Shown piece after piece: positions 1 through 6,743 of a DNA stretch of 56,690 bases; position 1 is the first letter of the stretch, and every line of letters starts with the position of its first letter. The DNA comes from Streptomyces canus (GTDB lineage Bacteria; Actinomycetota; Actinomycetes; Streptomycetales; Streptomycetaceae). The position numbers and the translations under genes were made by a program. Location: positions 59,337 through 116,026 of the forward strand of contig NZ_KQ948679.1 in the NCBI RefSeq assembly GCF_001514145.1, given 5' to 3'. The notes under the pieces were generated by a model. It was given only the letters and a program-made list of their open reading frames with translations. It did not search any database and was not told the DNA's origin.

Positions 1-1
1 A

Positions 2-106
2 GCCGCGTTCGACAGCAAGCCCTCCTACACGACGAAGCAGCTGCACCGCCCCGAGCGCTTCGTCCTCGACATCGCCCACCGCAACACCTGCCGTTCCTCG
101 CACTGA
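2..106 (+). CDS. C-terminal end of a gene cut by the window edge
   Basis: The first 35 codons read open to a TGA at 104-106 and give a 34-residue tail with basic and aromatic residues, ending in CRSSH. The codons end mostly in G or C, which supports real coding. The start and most of the protein lie outside the window. I do not recognise the family from this tail alone. Confidence 0.4.
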   Translation, partial: AAFDSKPSYTTKQLHRPERFVLDIAHRNTCRSSH

Positions 107-481
107 GGTGCATTGACGGATGCTGCGGTCGCGCACCGCCTTACACGATGGGCGGCACCGGGTGTGTCTCGTCAGCGGCGTGTCCCGTACGGTCGTGGAC
201 CCGCTGGACCGCCGCTGCCGACGGCGGCTCCACACGCATCCGCCGGCCACCGATCACACAGGCGGCGACGACACGACCCCACGACGCTGTCTGGACATGT
301 GCTCAGCATCAGATCGGGGTCGGCGTCCGTGGTGAACCGCGCCGGGCCTGATGGAGGCTCCGGACTGTCCCGAGTTCGGTGGAGTCGAGCTGCCTGCCTC
401 ATCGCAGCGGAACGGCTCGAGGTCGTGCACGAGTCCGTTCTGACTGAGTTTTTGGTCGGGTGGTTCGTGTTTGGTCCCGGG
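107..481. other. Gene-free stretch between partial gene and IS5 remnant
   Basis: Several overlapping open frames exist here but none has a ribosome binding site or a recognisable protein. The right part (about 430-481) probably belongs to the end of the neighbouring IS5-type remnant. I see nothing else to annotate. Confidence 0.4.
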
Positions 482-1094
482 TCAGGTTCCGCGCCGGTTC
501 GGGATGGCTTCGCCGGTGAGTCCGCGGGCCATGAGGTCGATCATCGCGAGGTGGATCATGGCTTCGGAGCGGTGCGGGTGGCGTTCATAGTCGCGGGCTA
601 GTCGTCCGTGGTGCATGAGCCGGCCGATGCTGTGTTCAATGGTCCACCGTCTCGGGATGATCGTGAGCCCGCGGGTGCCGGGCGGGCGTTGGACGGGGTG
701 GACGTCGATGCCGAGGCGGGCGCCGTGGTCGATGGCGGTGGTGCGGTAGCCGGCGTCCACCCAGGCCTTGGTGATGTGCGGGTGGGCGGCGGAGATGCGG
801 GTCAGCAGGGTCACGCCGGCCGCGGTGTCGGAGACGCTGGCGGCGGTGACCAGAGCGGTCAGCAGCAGGCCGAGGGTGTCGCAGCCGAGATGGCGTTTGC
901 ACCCGATGATCCGTTTCCCGGCGTCCGTGCCCTGGTCCGCGAGGTGCACGTTGGCGGAGGTCGTGACGGTCTGCGAATCCAGCACGCAGGCCGACGGTTC
1001 GGCGTCACGGCCTTCGGCTTCGCGGACCAGGCGCCGCAGCAGGCCTGTGAGCTGCTCGAACACACCGTCCTGCTGCCACTTGGCGAAGTTTCCC
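482..1094 (-). pseudogene. IS5-family transposase, 5'-truncated
   Basis: The frame encodes the C-terminal catalytic part of an IS5-group DDE transposase. Visible landmarks are FAKWQQDGVFEQL at the start, the first catalytic Asp in VLDSQTV, KRHLGCDTLGLLL, the second Asp in AWVDAGYR, and the C-terminal WTIEHSIGRLMHH with the conserved Glu, followed by RLARDYER. The N-terminal segment that should precede FAKWQ is missing: about 20 codons upstream of it an in-frame stop appears and no IS5 homology remains. The only in-frame starts left are internal. The element is therefore a dead fragment. Another IS5-type N-terminal fragment lies at about 39.2-39.3 kb, but I cannot show that the two were once joined. 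Confidence 0.85.
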
Positions 1095-1197
1095 CCACCG
1101 ACGTCTCCCGCTGGACGTCACCGCCGCAATGACGGCGGCGCGGTGTGGAGGCCCCCGCCGAGTGCAACCGGCTGGCCAAGCGCCCCGATCCCCTCGC

Positions 1198-1250
1198 CCG
1201 CCGCCCGCCGCCCGCCGCCCGCCGCCCGGCGCCCGCCGCCCGCCGCCCGG
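1198..1250 (+). repeat. Heptanucleotide tandem repeat (CCCGCCG)n
   Basis: About seven and a half copies of the 7-bp unit CCCGCCG stand in a row, one of them variant (CCCGGCG). The tract lies between the broken IS5 element and the promoter region of the sigma factor. A heptamer shifts reading frames when copy number changes. Here it appears to be intergenic, so the likely consequence is length variation only. Confidence 0.8.
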
Positions 1251-1511
1251 AACGAACTGCTCGCGCGCGGAAGTGGTAGTGACGGACCCGGGGTCAGGTC
1301 CAGGAGGGGAGAGGAGGGGCTGCCGGGGTCACTGGCGGCCCCTCCTCGCACTCCGGAGGCGACTGATCTTGATCTGTGGCGGTGACAGCTCCGAACAAAG
1401 GATGCGGGGGGAACGCTGCGGCAGGCAGGTGAATCTGTCAGACGGACGGCTTTGGACCGGATGCGCTCTTCGCTGATGGGGGCCAGTGTCGAGCTGAGCC
1501 GAGGAGGCGCG

Positions 1512-2123
1512 ATGGACCGAGGAACCGGATCTCAGAGGAGAGGTGACACGCAAGGGCGGCGAGGAGAGTCCGCGGACGACCCGGAGCTGGACCAGTTGCT
1601 CGTCCACGCCGCTGATGGCGACGAAGAGGCCTTCGCCGGACTGTACGAGGCCCTGGTGCACACGGTGATGGGGCTGGCGTGCCGTGTGGTGCAGGACAAG
1701 GCCCAGGCGGAGGAGGTTACCCAGGACGTGATGGTGGAGGTGTGGCGGACCGCCAAGCAGTTCCAGCCGGCGCGCGGAGCCGCCCGGAACTGGGTGCTGA
1801 CCCTCGCGCACCGCCGCGCGGTGGACCGGGTGCGGTCCGTCACCGCGGGCCGCGCCCGCGAGCTGCGTGCCGCGGTCCGGGAACAGGAACGGTCCTTCGA
1901 CACCGTCGCCGAAGAGGTCGAGGTGCGGGAGGAACAGCGCGTGGTCTTCCGCTGCCTGACCCAGCTGGCCCGTGAGCTGAGGCTCCCCCTGGTGCTGGCC
2001 TACTACGAGGGGCTGACGTACGCGGAGGTCGCCGAGGCCCTCTCGACGCCGCCGGGAACAATCAAGTCACGGATGCGTCAGGGGCTGAAGCGCCTGTACG
2101 ACTGTATGGAGGCCGGTTCGTGA
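1512..2123 (+). CDS. sigK: ECF RNA polymerase sigma factor, SigK-like
   Basis: This 203-residue protein is an extracytoplasmic-function sigma-70 factor. Region 2 is seen in the DEEAFAGLYEALVHTVMGLA and EVTQDVMVEVWRTA segments. Region 4 is seen in LPLVLAYYEGLTYAEVAEAL followed by the helix-turn-helix tail TPPGTIKSRMRQGLKRL. The ATG at 1512 is chosen because GAGGAGG lies 5-6 bases upstream; in-frame codons further up have no such site. The stop TGA overlaps the GTG of the next gene (GTGA), so the two are translationally coupled. The downstream gene is a zinc-binding anti-sigma factor, the usual partner of the SigK/RskA type. The SigK name is by family resemblance. It may control itself, and possibly the neighbouring operon, but nothing in the sequence proves that. 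Confidence 0.9.
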   Translation: MDRGTGSQRRGDTQGRRGESADDPELDQLLVHAADGDEEAFAGLYEALVHTVMGLACRVVQDKAQAEEVTQDVMVEVWRTAKQFQPARGAARNWVLTLAHRRAVDRVRSVTAGRARELRAAVREQERSFDTVAEEVEVREEQRVVFRCLTQLARELRLPLVLAYYEGLTYAEVAEALSTPPGTIKSRMRQGLKRLYDCMEAGS

Positions 2124-2863
2124 ACCTCACCGACGACCCGCATTTCGATGTCGGCGCGTATGTGCTGCACGCGTTGCCGGCCGATGAGGAAGCTGCCTTC
2201 GAGAACCACCTGGCCTCTTGTATCCCCTGCCGTCGGGAGGTCGAACGATTGTCCAAGGTGACCGTCGGGTTGGGTGCAGCCGAGACGAGCGCGCCCTCGG
2301 CAGACCTGCGCCGCCGGGTGCTCGACCAGATCGCCACCGTGCGTCAGGTTCAGTCCGACGCATTCGCGTCTCGGCGCCGACGCCGTGGGCAGCGGGGTGT
2401 GAAGCTGGCGCTGGCCGCGTCCGTGGCGGCAGCCGTGGCTCTCGGAGGTGTCGCCTGGTGGCAGAGCTCCGAGGCCGAAACCGCGCGTGAGCAGTCCGCC
2501 CAGGACCGTGCCGAGTACCGGCAACTCGCCGATGTGCTGACCGCCCCCGACGCCACGATCAGTACCCATGAGCTCGCGCGCGGCGGGACCGCGAGCGTGG
2601 TCGCCTCCCGGGCGCAGGGCCGGTCCGCCTTCATCGGCTCCGGGCTGCCGCCGCTCACCGACGACCGGGTCTACCAACTCTGGTACGCCGAATCGGGGCG
2701 GTACCGGCCAGCGGGACTGCTGTCCACCGCGGGCGGACGTGAGGCACGTGTCCTGGACGGGCCCCTCGGTGGGGCCACTGGCGTCTGCGTCACGGTGGAA
2801 CCGGCCGGTGGCTCCCGCCAGCCCACCACACACCCCCTCGGCGTCATCTCCGTCCCCGCGTGA
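2120..2863 (+). CDS. rskA: Anti-sigma-K factor, RskA-like membrane protein
   Basis: This 247-residue protein has the three expected parts. The cytoplasmic N-terminus carries the zinc-binding anti-sigma motif H-x3-C-x2-C (H30, C34, C37). A single membrane helix spans about residues 93-115. The extracytoplasmic C-terminal RskA domain contains VYQLWYAESGRYRPAGLL. It would hold the upstream sigma factor inactive until a signal outside the membrane triggers proteolysis. The GTG start overlaps the sigma stop. Its stop is only three bases from the stop of the convergent phosphopantetheinyl transferase gene, so no terminator fits between them and transcripts from both sides must overlap. Confidence 0.9.
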   Translation: MNLTDDPHFDVGAYVLHALPADEEAAFENHLASCIPCRREVERLSKVTVGLGAAETSAPSADLRRRVLDQIATVRQVQSDAFASRRRRRGQRGVKLALAASVAAAVALGGVAWWQSSEAETAREQSAQDRAEYRQLADVLTAPDATISTHELARGGTASVVASRAQGRSAFIGSGLPPLTDDRVYQLWYAESGRYRPAGLLSTAGGREARVLDGPLGGATGVCVTVEPAGGSRQPTTHPLGVISVPA

Positions 2864-2866
2864 CGA

Positions 2867-3589
2867 TCACTGTTCGGCCACCGCGACGGCGGCCGCGCAT
2901 CCCCTCCCCACCGCCACGTCGTCGATGCTCCAGCCCGGCACCCGGCGGGGCCCGTGCGCGGACGCGCCGAGGTGGTCGAAGCGGAGGTCACGTCCGAGTC
3001 CGGTACCGAGCCCTTTCAGATACGCCTCCTTGCGTGTCCACACGCGGGCGAAGGCGGCGGGGCGCTGGTCCGGCGGGCACGCGGCGAGCTCGGCGGCCTC
3101 CCGGGGATGCAGCGTCGCCGTGAGCGCGGAGACGACGTCGGAGGCGGGCATCCGCTCGATGTCCGCGCCGACCGCTGTATCCGCGAAGGCGAGCAGGCAG
3201 AAACCACCGGTACGGGAGACGGAGAAGCACAGAGGCACGCCGGGCACGTCGGGACGGCCGTGCGGGGCCCGGCACAGGGGGCATGCTTGCCGTACCAGCG
3301 TCACGTCCGACGGCTCGACCCCGAGGTAGGCGCCGAGGAGCATACGTAGGCACACATGGGCGACCCGGTAGCCCTCCCTGTCCGCCACCCGGTGAAGTGT
3401 CGCGGCCCGCGCCCTTTCCCGGCTGTCCAGCAGTGTGCCGGCGAGCGGGGTCACGGCGCCGCGGAGGTCCTCCACCCGTGCCAGCCACAGCCGGGGCCGG
3501 CCGGGGCGAGGCGGCTCCGGAGGCCGGGCCCAGGCGACGGGTGTCAGCCGCTCGGGGCGCAGGACCGGTCGCACGGGAAGGAGGCACAT
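2867..3589 (-). CDS. 4'-phosphopantetheinyl transferase, Sfp type
   Basis: The 240-residue product would transfer the phosphopantetheine arm of CoA to carrier-protein serines. The two family signatures are present: AVGADIER (metal binding Asp/Glu) and FARVWTRKEAYLKGLGTGL, the W-x-x-K-E-A-x-x-K motif. I chose the ATG at 3589, which starts ten bases after the stop of the upstream synthase gene. A start at 3652 would overlap that gene by about 50 bases. It is the last gene of the operon and probably activates the two carrier domains encoded at its beginning. The gene ends three bases from the anti-sigma gene. Confidence 0.88.
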   Translation of the reverse strand: MCLLPVRPVLRPERLTPVAWARPPEPPRPGRPRLWLARVEDLRGAVTPLAGTLLDSRERARAATLHRVADREGYRVAHVCLRMLLGAYLGVEPSDVTLVRQACPLCRAPHGRPDVPGVPLCFSVSRTGGFCLLAFADTAVGADIERMPASDVVSALTATLHPREAAELAACPPDQRPAAFARVWTRKEAYLKGLGTGLGRDLRFDHLGASAHGPRRVPGWSIDDVAVGRGCAAAVAVAEQ

Positions 3590-3599
3590 GTCCGGCCGC

Positions 3600-4589
3600 C
3601 TACGGTCGGTCGGAGGGCGCCCGCACTGCGGGGTGGTCCTCGATCGCGTCACTGCCGTACAGGGCCTGCACCCAGTTGCTCTGGTAGATCGTGTCTAGAT
3701 AGCGCTCACCGAGGTCTGGGGCGATCGCGACGGGCGTGAGCCTCTGCGTTCCGTGCCGGGCGAGCCAGCTCGTCGCCCCGCTGACGACCGTGCCGGTCGA
3801 CCCGCCGAACAGGAAGCCCCTCCTCGCCAGGTTCCGGCAGGTACGGATGGCATCGGCCTCCTCGACGCGGACCGCCTCGTCGACGTATCTCTCGTCGAGC
3901 AGGGGCGGCCGGAGGCTCATGCCGAGGCCGGGGATCATCCGCCGTCCGGGCGGGTCGCCGAAGATCGCGGAGCCGACGCTGTCCACCGCGACGATCCGCA
4001 CCGGCCGGTGCCAGGAGCGGAACCAGCGGGCGCAGCCCATCAGCGTGCCGGTCGTGCCGACGCCGATGAACAGGACGTCCAGGAGCGGGAACCAGCGGGC
4101 GATGGCCGGGGCCGTCCTGAGGTAGTGCGCCCGCCAGTTGTCGGGGTTGGTGTACTGACTCAGCCACACGTAGCGGTCGTCCGCGGCGCACAGACCGCGC
4201 AGGTGCGCCAGCCGAGCGCCCAGCAGACCGCCCGTGGCGTGCTCGTCGGAGACGACGTGGACGTGGCTGCCCAGGGCCTCCATCATCAGCCGGGTGGCGA
4301 GGTTGCATCGGGAGTCCGTCACGCAGACGAAGCGGTAGCCCTTGCTCGCGGCGATCATGCTCAACGCCACGCCGAGATTGCCGGAGGAGGACTCGATCAG
4401 GATCGAGTCCCGCCGGAGTGTTCCGCTGCGCTCGGCTGACTCCACCATCTCGGTCGCGGCCTTCAGCTTGATCGAACCCGCGAAGTTGAAGCCCTCGCAC
4501 TTGAGGAAGAGCCGGTGGCCCGTCATCGGCTGCAGGTCGACGTACAGGTCCTCCTCGTTGAAGGCGTGGGGGACGGATATGACAGGCAC
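3600..4589 (-). CDS. sbnA: SbnA-like N-(2-amino-2-carboxyethyl)-L-glutamate synthase
   Basis: This 329-residue PLP enzyme belongs to the cysteine-synthase fold. The PLP lysine is expected in NFAGSIKLKAA (about K41). The substrate/asparagine loop is SSSGNLGVAL and the phosphate loop is GVGTTGTL. In the staphyloferrin B, zwittermicin and viomycin pathways, SbnA-type enzymes join O-phosphoserine to glutamate, and the SbnB-type partner releases L-2,3-diaminopropionate. Here the SbnB-like gene lies 43 bases upstream in the same operon, which favours SbnA over an ordinary cysteine synthase. The start is GTG at 4589, with GAGGAG six bases upstream. The gene symbol marks the family, not a proven function. 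Confidence 0.85.
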   Translation of the reverse strand: MPVISVPHAFNEEDLYVDLQPMTGHRLFLKCEGFNFAGSIKLKAATEMVESAERSGTLRRDSILIESSSGNLGVALSMIAASKGYRFVCVTDSRCNLATRLMMEALGSHVHVVSDEHATGGLLGARLAHLRGLCAADDRYVWLSQYTNPDNWRAHYLRTAPAIARWFPLLDVLFIGVGTTGTLMGCARWFRSWHRPVRIVAVDSVGSAIFGDPPGRRMIPGLGMSLRPPLLDERYVDEAVRVEEADAIRTCRNLARRGFLFGGSTGTVVSGATSWLARHGTQRLTPVAIAPDLGERYLDTIYQSNWVQALYGSDAIEDHPAVRAPSDRP

Positions 4590-4632
4590 GATGGTCTCCT
4601 CGTACAGGCCCGACGGTGGACGGGTTCCGCCC

Positions 4633-5700
4633 TCAGCCGTGCCGGCTCAGTTCGTGAAAGAAGTGGTCGATGACCCGCAGTTCGCCGGATCGGGCCACCT
4701 CGTCGTAGACATAGCTGCCGACCGCGAGGTCCAGCACGCCCAGGCCGAACGGTGAGAAGACCGCCGGACGGTCGGCCGGGACCGTCACGCGGCCGGCCAT
4801 CACGTCGTCGAGCGTGCCGAGCAGGAAGTCGCGGTTGCCGGTGAGGCGTTCGGTGAGGTGCGGTGAGGTGGCGGCCCTGAGGCAGTGGTCGATGTCGTCG
4901 ACGACGTTGGTGGCGCTGAGGAGCACCTGCGGCGCGAGGTCGCGCAGCGACACGTGCAGCACCACCGGGTTGTGCCGGAACCAGGACGGCTCGGTGATGT
5001 GCGGCCGGTCGGCGACCGTGGCGAAGACGATCAGGTCACTGAGCCGGATCAGCTCCTCGGCGCTGCGGTGCACGGTGACGCGTCCGACGGCTCCGGACTG
5101 CTCCAGGTAGGTGCGGAAGCCGGCGGCGCTGGCGGGGGACAGATCATGCACACCGATGGCGTCGAAGGACCAGCCGGTGCCCTCCAGGTACGTGTGGATG
5201 TAGCGGGCGATCAGACCCGCCCCGACGAACCCCAGCCGGGCGGGGCGCGCCCGTCCCCTGCTGAGCCGGTCTGCGGCCGACGCGGCGGACGCCGCGGTCC
5301 TGGCGGCGCTGATGACCGAGCTCTCCATGCAGGCGAAGGGGTAGCCGGTGGTGGGGTCGTTGAGGATGAGGACGGCTGACGCCCGGGGGATGCCCGAGGC
5401 GACGTTGGCGGGGAAGCTGGAGATCCATTTCAGTCCGTCCACCCGGCCCTCGCCGCCGAGCGAGGCGGGCAGGGCGATGATCCGTGATGTCGGCCGGTCG
5501 GGGAAGCGCAGGAAGGAGGACGGCGGGTTGACCGTACGGCCGGTGCCGTGCAGGCGGTATGCCGCCTCGACGACCTCCACCACGGTCTTCTCCCGGCCCT
5601 GGAGCACTTCTTTGACCTGGCTTCCGGGGACGACGGCGAAGGACGGCACGGCCGGGGTGTCCGTCCGGGCGGTCTGCGGTCCGGTGTGCAGGGTGGTCAT
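4633..5700 (-). CDS. sbnB: SbnB-like dehydrogenase (Dap-forming)
   Basis: The 355-residue product is an ornithine cyclodeaminase/mu-crystallin family protein. The Rossmann loop is seen in LGFVGAGLIARYIHTYLE, with LILNDPTTGYPFACMESSVISAARTAA before it as in the family. SbnB oxidatively cleaves the SbnA product into L-2,3-diaminopropionate and 2-oxoglutarate with NAD. The ATG at 5700 overlaps the stop of the upstream dioxygenase gene as ATGA, so the pair is coupled. The frame stays open far upstream, but that part is the shadow of the dioxygenase gene. Together with the following gene this predicts an endogenous Dap supply. Confidence 0.87.
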   Translation of the reverse strand: MTTLHTGPQTARTDTPAVPSFAVVPGSQVKEVLQGREKTVVEVVEAAYRLHGTGRTVNPPSSFLRFPDRPTSRIIALPASLGGEGRVDGLKWISSFPANVASGIPRASAVLILNDPTTGYPFACMESSVISAARTAASAASAADRLSRGRARPARLGFVGAGLIARYIHTYLEGTGWSFDAIGVHDLSPASAAGFRTYLEQSGAVGRVTVHRSAEELIRLSDLIVFATVADRPHITEPSWFRHNPVVLHVSLRDLAPQVLLSATNVVDDIDHCLRAATSPHLTERLTGNRDFLLGTLDDVMAGRVTVPADRPAVFSPFGLGVLDLAVGSYVYDEVARSGELRVIDHFFHELSRHG

Positions 5701-6713
5701 GCCGCTTCCCTCCCCGTCCGCAGTCCCAGAAGGCCGGGGCGCACAGGGTCGGCCATCGCCACCACGATGTTCCGCGGCCCCCGGTACGCCTCCCGGCTGT
5801 GCGCGGTGCGGATGTTGTCCACGAGCATCAGGTCCCCACGCTGCCAGGACCGGCGTGCGGTGTGGGCTTCGTACGTCTTGTTGATCTGCTCGACGACGTC
5901 CGGGGGCACCGGATCGCCGTTGCCGTAACGGGTGTTGAAGGGCAGCCCGTCCGGTCCGTACTCCTCGATCAGGAACTCCCTGACCTCGGGTGCCATCGTC
6001 CACTCGTTCAGGAACGCGATCTGGTTGAACCAGCAGTGCCGGCCTGAGGAGGGGTGCCGCAGGACGGCGGGCCGGTGCTGGCGCGTCCGCAGCGAACCGT
6101 CCGGCTGCCAGGACCAGTCGATCGCGTGGGCACGGCAGTAGGCCTCGACCGCGTCGCGGTCGTCGGTGCCGAAGGACTGACCGAGCGTCGCGCCGATCCC
6201 CTCGTTGTACACCCGGTCGAGCAGCCAGCCCTCCCGGGCGAAACGGTCGACGAGTTCGGCGGGCAGCGCGTACAGCACCGCGGTGGCGTCGGCCACCGCG
6301 GTGGCACCGCCTTCGACGGGCGGCTCCAGACACGCGAACATCAACAGGCCGGGACACTCGAAGGCGTAGCTGAGTTCGTGGTGCATGCACATGGGCTGGT
6401 TGGGCGGCCATGCCGACGACGAGTAGACGCCGTCCGCGTGGCGGTCGCGGGCGGCGAACGCCTCGCGTTCCGCCACGGGCCGCTCGGCCACCTGGCGCAG
6501 GACCGACTCGACGTCGGCCGGGGAGCGCATGCCGAGGCCTCGGACGACGAGCGCCCCCCGCTCGGCGACGAGTTCACGCAGCGCGTCCCGTCGGCCGGCT
6601 GCCCAGGCCGCCGCGTCCGCGGCGTTCGGGGTGTCTGCGGCATCGAGTACCGGAAGGCCGTCCGGAGTCGGTGCCGTGGTGGCCCTGTGCTTGCGGAAGT
6701 GTGCCGACAGCAT
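5697..6713 (-). CDS. TauD/TfdA-family (SyrP-like) Fe(II)/2-oxoglutarate dioxygenase
   Basis: The 338-residue product has the iron-binding H-x-E motif in CMHHELSYAFE (H111, E113) and the distal histidine in RTAHSREAYRGPR (about H305), with the Arg for 2-oxoglutarate just after. The CWFNQIAFLNEW segment is typical of the clavaminate-synthase/SyrP branch. SyrP-like enzymes usually beta-hydroxylate an amino acid tethered to an NRPS carrier. The gene starts 30 bases after the NRPS stop with GAGGAG before its ATG, and its stop overlaps the SbnB start. I infer hydroxylation of the carrier-bound monomer (probably Dap) or of the product, with moderate certainty. Confidence 0.8.
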   Translation of the reverse strand: MLSAHFRKHRATTAPTPDGLPVLDAADTPNAADAAAWAAGRRDALRELVAERGALVVRGLGMRSPADVESVLRQVAERPVAEREAFAARDRHADGVYSSSAWPPNQPMCMHHELSYAFECPGLLMFACLEPPVEGGATAVADATAVLYALPAELVDRFAREGWLLDRVYNEGIGATLGQSFGTDDRDAVEAYCRAHAIDWSWQPDGSLRTRQHRPAVLRHPSSGRHCWFNQIAFLNEWTMAPEVREFLIEEYGPDGLPFNTRYGNGDPVPPDVVEQINKTYEAHTARRSWQRGDLMLVDNIRTAHSREAYRGPRNIVVAMADPVRPGLLGLRTGREAA

Positions 6714-6743
6714 GTCGGTCTCCTCTCGTACTCCTCGTGTCCG

